Shown here: piece after piece, positions 7,943 through 16,398 of the stretch
How the letters are laid out: the number at the start of each line of letters is the position of its first letter
Numbering within the stretch: the stretch's first letter is position 1
Assembly: GCA_903861645.1 (NCBI GenBank)
Contig: CAIOVE010000083.1
Location: 1-49,062, forward strand
Reading direction: 5' to 3'
DNA from: an uncultured Hyphomicrobiales bacterium
Lineage (GTDB): Bacteria > Pseudomonadota > Alphaproteobacteria > Rhizobiales > Beijerinckiaceae
DNA: 49,062 nt
Translations under genes and position numbers: made by a program
Notes under the pieces: generated by a model
What the model was told of the DNA's origin: nothing
The model's input: the letters and a program-made list of their open reading frames with translations, nothing else
Databases searched by the model: none

Positions 7943-9739
7943 ATGACCGCGTCCAACGAAAAGCAGCCCAGCAAGTACGTCCGCGTCCTGCGCTTCGTGA
8001 CGCATTACTGGCTGCTGTCGCCGGCGCTGTTTTTCATACTGGTGATCGCGCGTATTTTCTCGACGCTCATCGATGTTACCGTGCCGATCGCCTCGGGTCG
8101 CGTCGTCGACGCCATCGCCGCGGGCAGCCGTGACAATCCCGGTCCCGCCTTGTGGGCCTTGAGCGCGCTGCTCGGTCTTGTCGCGCTGTTTCAACTGTCC
8201 CGGCAGACGGTGACCTTCCTGCTCAACCGCATGAGCGCGCGGGCGATCACGGCCATCGGCCGCGACGCCTTCGCAAAGGTGCAGCGGTTTTCCGCCGAAT
8301 GGCACGCCAATTCGTTCGCCGGCGCGACCGTGCGCAAGATCACGCGCGGCATGAACTCCTTCGACACGTTCACGGACACGCTCGCGTTCAATCTCGTGCC
8401 GGCGTTGCTCGTGGTGATTGGCGTCACCGCGACCTTCATCTGGCGCTGGCCCATTCTCGGCGCGGTGGTCGGCGCGAGCATTCTGGTTTTCATCGCCGTC
8501 AGCGTCGCGCTGTCAATCTATTACGTCAGTCCGGCCAATCGGGCCGCGCGCGAATGGGATTCGCGCATGAGCGGCACGCTGGCGGATTCGGTGACGGGTA
8601 ACGCGACGGTCAAGACCTTCGCCGCCGAGGAGCGCGAGGACGCGCTGTTCGCCGAGGTTGCGCGCAAGTGGGGAACAACATCGATCGTCGCCTGGGATCG
8701 CGGCGCATGGACCGGCCTCGCGCAGGCGATGATGTTGCTCGTCGTGCAGGCGATCATGTTGGGCGTGGGCATTCTGCTGTGGAGCGAAGGTCGCGCGACG
8801 CCGGGCGACATCGCCAGCCTCATCGCGACGCAATTCCTGCTCACCGGCTATCTGCGCGATATCGCCCAGAACGTGCGTCAGGTGCAGCGCACGATCAACG
8901 ATATGGACGACGTGCTGGAGTTTCGCGAGGCGGAGCCCGATGTCGCCGACGTCGCGGGCGCGCGCGACCTCGTCGCCGACCGCGGTCGCATCGTTTTCGA
9001 CCACGTGACGTTTCGCTACAAGGGCGCGCGCCAGCCGGTCTTCGAGAATTTCAGCATCGAAATTCCCGCCGGCCAGCGCGTCGGCCTCGTTGGCGCCTCG
9101 GGCGCCGGCAAGTCGAGTTTCGTCAAGCTCATCCAGCGTCTTTACGACGTCCAGTCCGGCGTCGTGTTGATCGACGGGCAGGATATTTCGCGCGTCTCGC
9201 AGAAGTCGTTGCGCGCCGCCGTGGGGCTCGTGCCGCAAGACCCGATCCTGTTCCACCGGTCGCTGTCGGACAATATCGCCTATGGCAAACCGGGCGCGAC
9301 GGCGGCGGAGATCGCGCGCGCGGCGCGTCTCGCCCACGCGGCCGATTTCATCGAAGGCCTGTCGAAGGGATACGACACCCTGGTTGGCGAGCGCGGCGTC
9401 AAGCTGTCTGGTGGCGAGCGCCAACGGGTGGCGATCGCCCGCGCCATTCTCGCCGACGCGCCCATTCTGGTGCTCGACGAAGCCACGTCGAGCCTCGACT
9501 CGCTCTCCGAGCAATACATCCGGCAGGCCATCGAGCGCCTGTCAACCAATCGCACCACCATCGTTGTCGCGCATCGTCTGTCGACCATCCAGCGTCTTGA
9601 TCGCATTCTCGTTTTCGACGGCGGGCGCGTGGTCGAGGATGGTTCGCACGCCGAATTGATGGCGCGGGCCGACGGGGTCTATCGCCGCCTGCTTGACGCG
9701 CAGATCGCCGATGGCGAAATAACGGCGGCGGCTGAATAG
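7943..9739 (+). CDS. ABC-type exporter, fused permease and ATPase (MsbA/MDR-like)
   Basis: A 598-residue half-transporter that would work as a homodimer in the inner membrane. Residues 1-320 hold a six-helix exporter membrane domain. The ATPase domain follows, with Walker A GASGAGKSS near 385, signature LSGGERQR near 487, Walker B ILVLDEATS near 508 and the H-loop VAHRLS near 540. All catalytic motifs are intact. A longer frame opens at 7841, but it would begin inside the cspA terminator, so I prefer ATG 7943 (MTASNEKQ). The substrate could be a lipid, drug or peptide and cannot be told from sequence. It stands alone, between cspA and pdxJ. Confidence 0.88.
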   Translation: MTASNEKQPSKYVRVLRFVTHYWLLSPALFFILVIARIFSTLIDVTVPIASGRVVDAIAAGSRDNPGPALWALSALLGLVALFQLSRQTVTFLLNRMSARAITAIGRDAFAKVQRFSAEWHANSFAGATVRKITRGMNSFDTFTDTLAFNLVPALLVVIGVTATFIWRWPILGAVVGASILVFIAVSVALSIYYVSPANRAAREWDSRMSGTLADSVTGNATVKTFAAEEREDALFAEVARKWGTTSIVAWDRGAWTGLAQAMMLLVVQAIMLGVGILLWSEGRATPGDIASLIATQFLLTGYLRDIAQNVRQVQRTINDMDDVLEFREAEPDVADVAGARDLVADRGRIVFDHVTFRYKGARQPVFENFSIEIPAGQRVGLVGASGAGKSSFVKLIQRLYDVQSGVVLIDGQDISRVSQKSLRAAVGLVPQDPILFHRSLSDNIAYGKPGATAAEIARAARLAHAADFIEGLSKGYDTLVGERGVKLSGGERQRVAIARAILADAPILVLDEATSSLDSLSEQYIRQAIERLSTNRTTIVVAHRLSTIQRLDRILVFDGGRVVEDGSHAELMARADGVYRRLLDAQIADGEITAAAE

Positions 9740-9823
9740 CGCCGCGTTATCAGCCCCGAACGAAACCGCTATCCTGCGCTGGTGGCGGCGACGATTCGAG
9801 CCGCGATCCAGGGAACCCATGGC

Positions 9824-10588
9824 ATGAGCGCATCCCGCCTGCGCCTCGGCGTCAACATCGACCACGTCGCCACCGTCCGCAACGCGCGCGGCGGCGGCCT
9901 TCCCGATCCCGTGCGGGCCGCGCTGCTCGCCATCGAGGCCGGCGCCGACGGCATCACGGCCCATTTGCGGGAGGATCGCCGCCATATCCGCGACGAGGAC
10001 ATGGCGCGTATCCGCCGCGAGATTTCCAAGCCGTTGAATTTCGAGATGGCCGCGACCGACCAGATGCTGGACATCGCGCTGCGCACAAAGCCTCATGCGT
10101 CGTGCCTCGTGCCGGAAAAGCGCACCGAGCGCACCACGGAAGGCGGCCTCGATGTTGTCGGCGGCCATGATTATCTCGTGCCCTACGTGGATCAGCTCAA
10201 GCGCGGTGGCATCCGTGTGTCGCTGTTCATCGAGCCGTCCATCGACGCCATCGACGCCGCGCGCTCGATCGGCGCGCCGGTGGTCGAGTTGCACACTGGC
10301 GCCTGGTGCCACGCGGTCGAAAATGGCGAAACCGAGAAAGCCGACCATGAATTTGGCCGCATCCGGGTCGCCGCCGCCCGCGCCGCGCAGGTGGGTCTCG
10401 AATGTCACGCCGGCCACGGGCTCGATTTCGCCACCGCCCGCAAGATCGCCGCGCTGCCGCAGATCGTCGAACTCAACATCGGCCATTTCCTGATCGGCGA
10501 GGCGATCTTCATCGGCCTCGCGCCCGCCGTGCGCCAGATGCGCGCGGCGATGGACGAGGGGCGGCGGCAGGCGGTCGCCGGCGCATGA
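9824..10588 (+). CDS. pdxJ: Pyridoxine 5'-phosphate synthase
   Basis: A 254-residue enzyme that condenses 1-deoxyxylulose 5-phosphate with 3-amino-2-oxopropyl phosphate to give pyridoxine phosphate, the last ring-forming step of DXP-dependent vitamin B6 synthesis. Family hallmarks are visible: [15 protein letters not shown] at residues 7-21, the catalytic Glu in LNFEMAAT near 72, [14 protein letters not shown] near 105, and ECHAGHGL near 197. The start is ATG 9824; an in-frame GTG at 9782 would add 14 residues not seen in the family. Its stop overlaps the acpS start by four bases (ATGA), so the two are translationally coupled. This begins the conserved pdxJ-acpS-lepB-rnc-era block. Confidence 0.96.
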   Translation: MSASRLRLGVNIDHVATVRNARGGGLPDPVRAALLAIEAGADGITAHLREDRRHIRDEDMARIRREISKPLNFEMAATDQMLDIALRTKPHASCLVPEKRTERTTEGGLDVVGGHDYLVPYVDQLKRGGIRVSLFIEPSIDAIDAARSIGAPVVELHTGAWCHAVENGETEKADHEFGRIRVAAARAAQVGLECHAGHGLDFATARKIAALPQIVELNIGHFLIGEAIFIGLAPAVRQMRAAMDEGRRQAVAGA

Positions 10589-10989
10589 TCATCGGCATCG
10601 GCTCCGACCTCTGCGACATTCGGCGGGTCGAGGACACGCTGAAACGTTTCGGCGACCGGTTCATCCAGCGCTGCTTCACCGAGATTGAACAGAAGCGCTC
10701 CGAGGGGCGCGCCGACAGGACGTCTTCCTACGCCAAGCGGTTCGCCGCCAAGGAGGCCTGCTCGAAGGCGCTGGGCACGGGGATACGCGGCGGCGTATTC
10801 TGGCGCGACATGGGCGTCGTCAACCTGCGGTCGGGCAAGCCCACCATGGCGTTGACGGGCGGCGCGGCCGAGCATCTCGCCGCCTTGCTGCCGGCTGGCC
10901 ACGAGGCGCGCATCCACCTGACGATCACCGACGAGTTTCCCCACGCGCAGGCGTTTATCGTCATCGAGGCCATTCCCGTCGCCGGATAG
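10585..10989 (+). CDS. acpS: Holo-[acyl-carrier-protein] synthase
   Basis: A 134-residue phosphopantetheinyl transferase that moves the 4'-phosphopantetheine arm from CoA onto acyl carrier protein. It has the expected start [16 protein letters not shown], including the metal-binding Asp at D8, and the second motif [14 protein letters not shown] at about 53-66 with the metal-binding Glu. The length is normal. The start overlaps the pdxJ stop (ATGA at 10585-10588). After the gene there is a 160-base gap containing a 12-base palindrome (TTGGCGCGCCAA, 10995-11006) and a promoter candidate for lepB. Confidence 0.95.
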   Translation: MIIGIGSDLCDIRRVEDTLKRFGDRFIQRCFTEIEQKRSEGRADRTSSYAKRFAAKEACSKALGTGIRGGVFWRDMGVVNLRSGKPTMALTGGAAEHLAALLPAGHEARIHLTITDEFPHAQAFIVIEAIPVAG

Positions 10990-11053
10990 GGCGGTTGGCG
11001 CGCCAAAACGCCGCCGGAACGCCATAATCCCGCGCCATGGTGGATATCGAAGG

Positions 11054-11082
11054 TTTACGGGCGGATCGGGCTGACGCTATAT
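11054..11082 (+). promoter_or_regulatory. Predicted promoter of lepB-rnc-era
   Basis: TTTACG at 11054-11059 and CTATAT at 11077-11082 with a 17-base spacer, about 70 bases before the lepB start. The minus-10 element is an exact match to the alphaproteobacterial consensus. Confidence 0.45.
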
Positions 11083-11151
11083 GAGCGCGGCGCGGATTGC
11101 TTTTTCGCGGGCGAATCCATGGCGCGCCGCGCCAGGCATCGAGGACAGGAC

Positions 11152-11943
11152 ATGACCGAACCGGTACGGCTCGACTCCAAAACCCAGACCAAGAAGCGGG
11201 TCAAGGAGGAAGGGCTCGGCGAGACCATCAAGGTCATCGTCCAGGCGCTGCTGATCGCCCTGGTCGTTCGGACATTGCTGTTCCAGCCGTTCAACATTCC
11301 CTCGGGATCATTGATTCCGACGCTGTTGATCGGTGACTACCTTTTTGTTTCCAAGTATTCCTATGGCTATTCCCGCTTCTCGATGCCTTTCGCGCCGAAT
11401 GTGTTTTCCGGCCGCGTCTGGGGCGCCGAGCCCAAGCGCGGCGATATCGCCGTCTTCAAGCTGCCGCGCGATGGCGAGACCGACTATATCAAGCGCGTGA
11501 TCGGCCTGCCCGGCGACAAGGTGCAGATGATCGAGGGACGCCTCTACATCAACGGCCAGATCGTGCCGCGCGAATCCGCGCCAAAGGTCAAGACCGCCGA
11601 CGCCTATGGCGCTACCGTCGAGGTGCCGACCTATATCGAGACGCTGCCCGGCGGCGTGAAGCACCAGATCATCGAATTGCAGGGCGACACGGGCTATCTC
11701 GACAACACCAGGGTGTTCGAGGTTCCGCCCGGCAATTTTTTCATGATGGGCGATAACCGCGACAATTCCACGGATTCGCGCGTGCCCCCAGAACAGGGCG
11801 GCGTCGGCTTCGTGCCGTTCGAGAATTTCGTCGGCCGGGCCGAGGTGATCTTCTTCTCGGTCAATGACGGCGAGGCCGCCTGGCAGTTCTGGAAATGGCC
11901 ATGGACGGTGCGCTGGTCGCGCCTGTTCCAGCCTGTTCGTTGA
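11152..11943 (+). CDS. lepB: Signal peptidase I
   Basis: A 263-residue membrane protease that removes signal peptides from exported proteins. One membrane segment lies at about residues 27-45. The catalytic Ser is S53 in PSGSLIPT and the catalytic Lys is K114 in YIKRVIGLPGD; the GDNRDNSTDSR box is near residue 198. In most relatives the residue after the catalytic Ser is Met; here it is Leu, a tolerated change. I chose ATG 11152 (MTEPVRL), with AGGACAGG upstream, over the in-frame start at 11119, which adds a basic tail. The rnc start lies two bases after the stop, consistent with an operon. Confidence 0.94.
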   Translation: MTEPVRLDSKTQTKKRVKEEGLGETIKVIVQALLIALVVRTLLFQPFNIPSGSLIPTLLIGDYLFVSKYSYGYSRFSMPFAPNVFSGRVWGAEPKRGDIAVFKLPRDGETDYIKRVIGLPGDKVQMIEGRLYINGQIVPRESAPKVKTADAYGATVEVPTYIETLPGGVKHQIIELQGDTGYLDNTRVFEVPPGNFFMMGDNRDNSTDSRVPPEQGGVGFVPFENFVGRAEVIFFSVNDGEAAWQFWKWPWTVRWSRLFQPVR

Positions 11944-11945
11944 AG

Positions 11946-12698
11946 ATGAACCGCCCGACGAAGCCTCGCATCGAGGATCTTCAGGCGCGCATCGGACATG
12001 CATTCTCGCGGGTCGATCTGCTGACGCTGGCGCTGACGCATGTGAGCGCCGCCTCCGTTCGCTCGCGCTTGCAAAGCTACCAGCGGCTTGAGTTCCTCGG
12101 CGATCGGGTGCTTGGCCTCGCGATCAGCGAAATGCTTTACGAGCAATTCCCCGACGCGGAGGAGGGCGAGCTGTCGCGCCGCCTGTCGGCGCTCGTGCGC
12201 AAGGAGACGTGCGCCGAGGTCGCGCGCGGCTGGGAGGTCGGTCCGCATCTCAAGCTGGGCCTGGGCGAAATCAAGGGCAGGGGCCGACAGGCCGACGGCA
12301 TATTGGGCGACGCGTGCGAGGCGATCATCGGCGCCGTGTTTCTCGACGCGGGCTTCGCCACGGCGCGCGATCTCGTGCGCCGCGCCTTCGGCGACCGGAT
12401 GAACGCGCCGGGCGTGTCGCTCGATCCCAAGACGGCCTTGCAGGAATGGGCGCAGGCCGCCGGGCGCAAGCCGCCCGTCTATCGTGAAATTTCCCGCGGC
12501 GGTCCCCACCACAAGCCCGTGTTCGTGATCGCCGTGGATGTCGAGGGCTTCGACCCCTGTGAATCCGAGGGCTCTTCCAAGCGCCTCGCGGAGCAGTCGG
12601 CGGCGCGGGCCTTCATGGAGCGTGAGCACGTGCCTTCAGGTTTCCGTCGCGGAGCAAATCCGTCCCCATCCAACGCAGCCGCGGGCGCTGTCTCGTGA
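11946..12698 (+). CDS. rnc: Ribonuclease III
   Basis: A 250-residue double-strand-specific endoribonuclease that processes ribosomal RNA precursors and regulatory duplexes. The nuclease signature RLEFLGDRVLGLAI is at residues 47-60, with E49 and D53. The second metal-binding Glu is in DACEAIIGAVFLD near residue 125. The C-terminal double-stranded RNA-binding domain runs from about 160 to 230 (TALQEWAQ near the start). The start ATG 11946 lies 2 bases after lepB, and a longer frame from 11895 would overlap lepB. The stop overlaps the era start (GTGA at 12695-12698). Confidence 0.95.
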   Translation: MNRPTKPRIEDLQARIGHAFSRVDLLTLALTHVSAASVRSRLQSYQRLEFLGDRVLGLAISEMLYEQFPDAEEGELSRRLSALVRKETCAEVARGWEVGPHLKLGLGEIKGRGRQADGILGDACEAIIGAVFLDAGFATARDLVRRAFGDRMNAPGVSLDPKTALQEWAQAAGRKPPVYREISRGGPHHKPVFVIAVDVEGFDPCESEGSSKRLAEQSAARAFMEREHVPSGFRRGANPSPSNAAAGAVS

Positions 12699-13606
12699 GC
12701 GCGCAACCCGAAGGCGCCCATTGCGGTTTCGTCGCCCTCGTTGGCGCGCCGAACGCGGGTAAATCGACGCTGATCAACGCGCTCGTCGGCGCCAAGGTCT
12801 CCATCGTGTCGCGCAAGTCGCAGACGACGCGCGCGCTGGTGCGCGGCATCGCGCTCGAAGGCGCGACGCAGGTGATCTTCGTCGACACGCCCGGCATATT
12901 TTCACCTAAGCGGCGGCTCGACCGGGCCATGGTGACCACGGCCTGGGGCGGGGCGGGCGACGCCGAGGCGATTGGCTTGCTGGTCGACGCGCGCCGGGGC
13001 GTAACGCCCGAGGTCGAGACCGTGATCGCCCGGCTGGCTGATTTGCGGCAGCCCAAGGTGCTGATCCTCAACAAGATCGACCTCGCCGAAAAGACCACGC
13101 TTCTGGAACTGGCGGCGAAGCTGAACGAAAAATGCGCCTTCGCGCGCACCTTCATGGTCAGCGCCATGAAAGGATACGGCGTCGATGATCTCAGGAGCGC
13201 GCTCGCCGACATGATGCCGGAGGGGCCGTGGCTCTACCCGGAGGATCAGGTGATGGACGCGCCGCTGCGTTCGCTCGCCGCCGAAATCACCCGCGAGAAG
13301 ATCCTCGAGCGCCTGCACGACGAATTGCCCTACGACATCACCGTCGAAACCGATCAGTGGAAGCAGTTGCCCGATGGTTCGGCGCGAATCGAACAGACGA
13401 TTTTCGTCGCCCGCGAAAGCCAGAAAAAGATTGTCATCGGCGAGGGCGGCCGGATGCTGAAATCCATCGGCGCCTCGGCGCGCCGTGATATCGGCGAGGC
13501 CGCCGAGACGACGGCGCATCTTTTCCTCTTCGTGAAGGTGCGCGAAAACTGGGCCGACGACCCCGAGCGCTATCGCGCCATGGGGCTGGAATTTCCACGG
13601 GAATAG
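12695..13606 (+). CDS. era: GTPase Era
   Basis: A 303-residue GTPase needed for 30S ribosome maturation; it binds the 3' end of 16S rRNA. G1 is GAPNAGKST at about residues 17-25, G3 is DTPG near 64, and G4 is NKID near 126. A C-terminal KH domain has GEGGRMLKSIG near 250. The start is GTG overlapping the rnc stop by four bases, so the two proteins are translationally coupled. It closes the conserved pdxJ-to-era block. In many relatives recO follows; here a DUF1737 gene follows instead. Confidence 0.96.
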   Translation: MSAQPEGAHCGFVALVGAPNAGKSTLINALVGAKVSIVSRKSQTTRALVRGIALEGATQVIFVDTPGIFSPKRRLDRAMVTTAWGGAGDAEAIGLLVDARRGVTPEVETVIARLADLRQPKVLILNKIDLAEKTTLLELAAKLNEKCAFARTFMVSAMKGYGVDDLRSALADMMPEGPWLYPEDQVMDAPLRSLAAEITREKILERLHDELPYDITVETDQWKQLPDGSARIEQTIFVARESQKKIVIGEGGRMLKSIGASARRDIGEAAETTAHLFLFVKVRENWADDPERYRAMGLEFPRE

Positions 13607-13615
13607 GGGCTTCAC

Positions 13616-13855
13616 ATGGCTCAATCGCCGCTGTCGACGCACAAGAGGACGACCGTTTACCGCTATCTGACGGGGGTGGACGACTCCAGCTTCTGCCATC
13701 GCGTCAGCGAGGCCCTGAGCAAGGGCTGGCTGCTGTATGGCTCGCCGACCCTGACGTTCGATCCCGTCAAGGGGCGCGTTATCTGCGGACAGGCCATCAC
13801 GAAGGATCTGGACGACGTGGATTACAGCCCCGACCTCAAGCTCGGCGAGTTGTGA
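13616..13855 (+). CDS. DUF1737 domain protein
   Basis: A 79-residue cytoplasmic protein. The core VYRYLTGVDDSSFCHRVSEAL followed by GWLLYGSPTLTF and ICGQAI (about residues 14-62) matches the DUF1737 family, small proteins of unknown function that often have exactly this layout. It starts 9 bases after the era stop and so may be the last gene of the lepB-rnc-era operon. No catalytic residues can be named. Confidence 0.75.
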   Translation: MAQSPLSTHKRTTVYRYLTGVDDSSFCHRVSEALSKGWLLYGSPTLTFDPVKGRVICGQAITKDLDDVDYSPDLKLGEL

Positions 13856-13922
13856 GCGCGCCACGCGACCGCATGGACTCGATTTTGCCTCCGCCCTATA
13901 AGGCCCCGAACTCAACGCGAGC

Positions 13923-14630
13923 ATGACTATGCAGGCAGCCGCCGTTTCATCGACGCCCGACCTAGAACGCCTCCGCCGGACCATGGCGGACTGTCAGTTG
14001 CGGACATTCGACATCACGAACGCGGCCGTGATCGACGCCTTCGAGGCGGTCCCGCGCGAAAAATTCGTGTCTCCGGCGGACGTCGCGGTCGCCTATTCCG
14101 ACGCCATTCTTTCCGCGAGCGCGGGCGGAACCGAGCGCGCTTTGCTGGCGCCCATGGTGCTCGCCCGCCTGTTGCAGGGCGCGGACATCACGGCTGGCGA
14201 CAAGGTTCTCGACGTGGCGGGTGGTCTTGGCTACTCGGCCGCGGTCCTTGCCCGACTGGCGGCCGACGTCACGAGCCTCGACGTCGAGGCCGGATTCGCT
14301 GTCTCGGCCAATGGCGCTTTCGCCGCGTTGGGAGCAACCAACGCCCGGGCGGTGACGGGCCCTCTCGAAAAGGGCTGGGCGGCGAAGGCCCCCTACGACC
14401 TGATTCTCGTCAATGGCGCCGTCGAGGAGGGCTACGAGCCCCTGTTCGACCAGCTCGCTCCGGGCGGCAGGCTCATCGCGGTTGTCCGTCATCCCGGACA
14501 GACCGGGCGCGCCGCGAAGGCGATGCGGTTCGACCGGCTACCGAGCGGCGTTATCGCCCGGAAATGGCTGTTCGACGCGGCCGCGACGACCCTGAAGCCC
14601 TTCGCCCGCGTTCCCGCCTTCGTGTTCTGA
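13923..14630 (+). CDS. Protein-L-isoaspartate O-methyltransferase-like SAM enzyme
   Basis: A 235-residue Pcm-family Rossmann methyltransferase. N-terminal features fit the family: MADCQLRTFDITNAAVIDAFEAVPREKFV. The SAM-binding glycine loop reads VLDVAGGLGYSAAVLA at about residues 94-109. The post-loop acidic residue is D122 in SLDVE. The loop differs slightly from the canonical EIGTGSGY form, and the PYDRI motif is PYDLILVNGA. This variant, placed upstream of tolC, is common in rhizobia and may not act as a true isoaspartate repair enzyme. An in-frame ATG at 13929 is an alternative start. A gap of about 210 bases separates it from tolC. Confidence 0.8.
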   Translation: MTMQAAAVSSTPDLERLRRTMADCQLRTFDITNAAVIDAFEAVPREKFVSPADVAVAYSDAILSASAGGTERALLAPMVLARLLQGADITAGDKVLDVAGGLGYSAAVLARLAADVTSLDVEAGFAVSANGAFAALGATNARAVTGPLEKGWAAKAPYDLILVNGAVEEGYEPLFDQLAPGGRLIAVVRHPGQTGRAAKAMRFDRLPSGVIARKWLFDAAATTLKPFARVPAFVF

Positions 14631-14719
14631 CGGGCGGCGCCCCGGCGCGCCGACTGTCGCATTTTTGCAGCGCGTCCACAGGAATCGTGGTTCGGCCCCG
14701 GTGGCCGGATGATCCGGGA

Positions 14720-14749
14720 TTGCGTCGCGCGTATGAGTGGTTACTGTAT
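14720..14749 (+). promoter_or_regulatory. Possible promoter of the first tolC gene
   Basis: TTGCGT at 14720-14725 and CTGTAT at 14744-14749 with an 18-base spacer, about 90 bases before the chosen tolC start. It is a weak match, supported mainly by position. Confidence 0.25.
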
Positions 14750-14841
14750 TGGAAAGATCAACCGGTTCGCGAAGGCCGGGGTCGTCAGAACAGGGTGAGC
14801 AGGCGGGACGTTTCCTCAGCCTGCCTTTTGCGCGGGTTGCG

Positions 14842-16302
14842 ATGAGATTGTCAGTGCAGGTCGGTCGTGAACGTGGCGTCGCGTCGTTCGTCCCGGCGGA
14901 AACGCGTTTTCGCGGGGCGCGAATGGTTTCAGGCGTCGCCCTCTGCGCCGCTCTACTGTCATCCATTGGCGCTTTCGAGGCGCGCGCGGAGACGATTTCC
15001 GGCGCGTTGGCCAAGGCCTACGGATTCAGCCCCGATCTTGGTCAGCAGCGGGCCGCGACGCGCGCCGCCGACGAGGGCGTTTCCAAGGCGGCGGGCGCCT
15101 TCCGGCCAACGGTGACAAGCACGATCACCGGCGGTTTCGCGAATACGACCACGACGAACCCGATCAGCAAGACCGGCCCGCACCTGAACTATAATACTTA
15201 CCCGCGCTCCTATAACGTCGTCGTCACGCAGACGCTGTTCAACGGCGGTCGCGCCGCCAATGGCGTTCGGCAGGCCGAATCGACGGTGATGCAGTCGCGC
15301 GAGACCCTGCGCCTGTCCGAGCTCAACATTTTGAACGCCGCCGCGGCGGCCTACATGAACGTGTTGCGCGACACGGCGCTGCTGCGCCTCAGCGACAGCA
15401 ACATCGAGGTGCTTCAGCAGCAGCTCAAGCAGACCAATGACCGCTTTCAGGTGGGCGAGGTCACCCGAACCGACGTCGCGCAGGCGCAGGCCGCCCTCGC
15501 GCAGGGGCAGGCGTCGGCGTTCACCGCGCGGTCCAATCTGAATAATTCGCTGGGTATTTATCGCCAGTTGATCGGCGAACCGCCGCGTAACCTGTCGCCG
15601 GCCCGCGCGATCGAAGGGTTGCTGCCCAAGAGCATGGATCAGGCGATCTCGATCTCACAGAGCGAACATCCGCAGGTTCAGGCGGCGCTCCATGCGGTTG
15701 ACGTGGCCGCGCTCAACGTCAAGGTGCAGGAGGGCGCGCTCTACCCGACTGTTTCCGTGCAGGGCAACCTCTCCGAGGTGCAGGACTCCAACGCGACGCC
15801 CAAGGCGAACGTGTTCGCGGCGTCCGCGATCGGAAGCCTGTCGATCCCCCTCTACGATGGCGGCGTGACCTACGCGAACGTGCGTCAGGCGAAGGAACAG
15901 CTTGGTCAGGCCCGTCTGCAAGCGGATCTGGCCCGCGAGACGGTCCGCTCCGGCGTGGTTTCGGCGTGGGGCGCCTATCTCAACACCAAGGCGTCGATCC
16001 AGTCCTTTCAGGCGCAGGTTCGCGCCAACGAAGTCGCGCTGGCGGGCATCCGCGAGGAAGCCAAGGTAGGCCAGCGCACGACGCTTGATGTGCTTAACGC
16101 GCAGCAGGCATTGTTGAACTCCCGCACCAGTCTCATCAGCGCCCAGCGCGATCAGGTGGTCAATTCCTACGCGCTTCTGGCAAGCGTCGGCCAATTGTCG
16201 GCCGCGAAGTTGGGACTGGGCGTGACTGGCTATGACCCGACCGTGCATTTCGATCAGGTCAAGGACAAGGCGTGGGGCCTGCGGACGCCGGACGGTCGTT
16301 GA
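14842..16302 (+). CDS. tolC: TolC-family outer-membrane efflux protein, copy 1
   Basis: A 486-residue outer-membrane channel that would connect to inner-membrane exporters or type I secretion systems. A signal sequence ends near ARA-ETISG, and the mature protein begins ETISGALAKAY. The internal two-fold repeat of the TolC fold is visible: long Gln- and Ala-rich helices, QTLFNGGRAANGVRQAES in the first half and IPLYDGGVTYANVRQAKEQ in the second. The start is uncertain. ATG 14842 gives a long n-region, and ATG 14923 gives a compact signal peptide (MVSGVALCAALLSS). A second, closely related copy follows 96 bases later. Confidence 0.88.
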   Translation: MRLSVQVGRERGVASFVPAETRFRGARMVSGVALCAALLSSIGAFEARAETISGALAKAYGFSPDLGQQRAATRAADEGVSKAAGAFRPTVTSTITGGFANTTTTNPISKTGPHLNYNTYPRSYNVVVTQTLFNGGRAANGVRQAESTVMQSRETLRLSELNILNAAAAAYMNVLRDTALLRLSDSNIEVLQQQLKQTNDRFQVGEVTRTDVAQAQAALAQGQASAFTARSNLNNSLGIYRQLIGEPPRNLSPARAIEGLLPKSMDQAISISQSEHPQVQAALHAVDVAALNVKVQEGALYPTVSVQGNLSEVQDSNATPKANVFAASAIGSLSIPLYDGGVTYANVRQAKEQLGQARLQADLARETVRSGVVSAWGAYLNTKASIQSFQAQVRANEVALAGIREEAKVGQRTTLDVLNAQQALLNSRTSLISAQRDQVVNSYALLASVGQLSAAKLGLGVTGYDPTVHFDQVKDKAWGLRTPDGR

Positions 16303-16307
16303 CCGGT

Positions 16308-16341
16308 CGCCGACGCGGCGCGCGAGCGGCGGTTTTTTTTT
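16308..16341 (+). terminator. Probable terminator after tolC copy 1
   Basis: CGCCG at 16308-16312 pairs with CGGCG at 16327-16331, with an extra T-G wobble and a GC-rich loop, followed by nine T at 16333-16341. The stem is short but the T run is long. Confidence 0.5.
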
Positions 16342-16361
16342 GTTGCGTCGGTTGAGCGAAA

Positions 16362-16381
16362 GACACGGGCTTGTCCGTGTC
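16362..16381. repeat. 7-base inverted repeat upstream of tolC copy 2
   Basis: GACACGG (16362-16368) and CCGTGTC (16375-16381) are perfect inverted copies around a 6-base spacer, ending 17 bases before the second tolC start. This could be a protein operator or an RNA hairpin near the ribosome-binding site. No equivalent was seen before copy 1. Confidence 0.5.
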
Positions 16382-16398
16382 GGCTGTGAGATGTCGTA

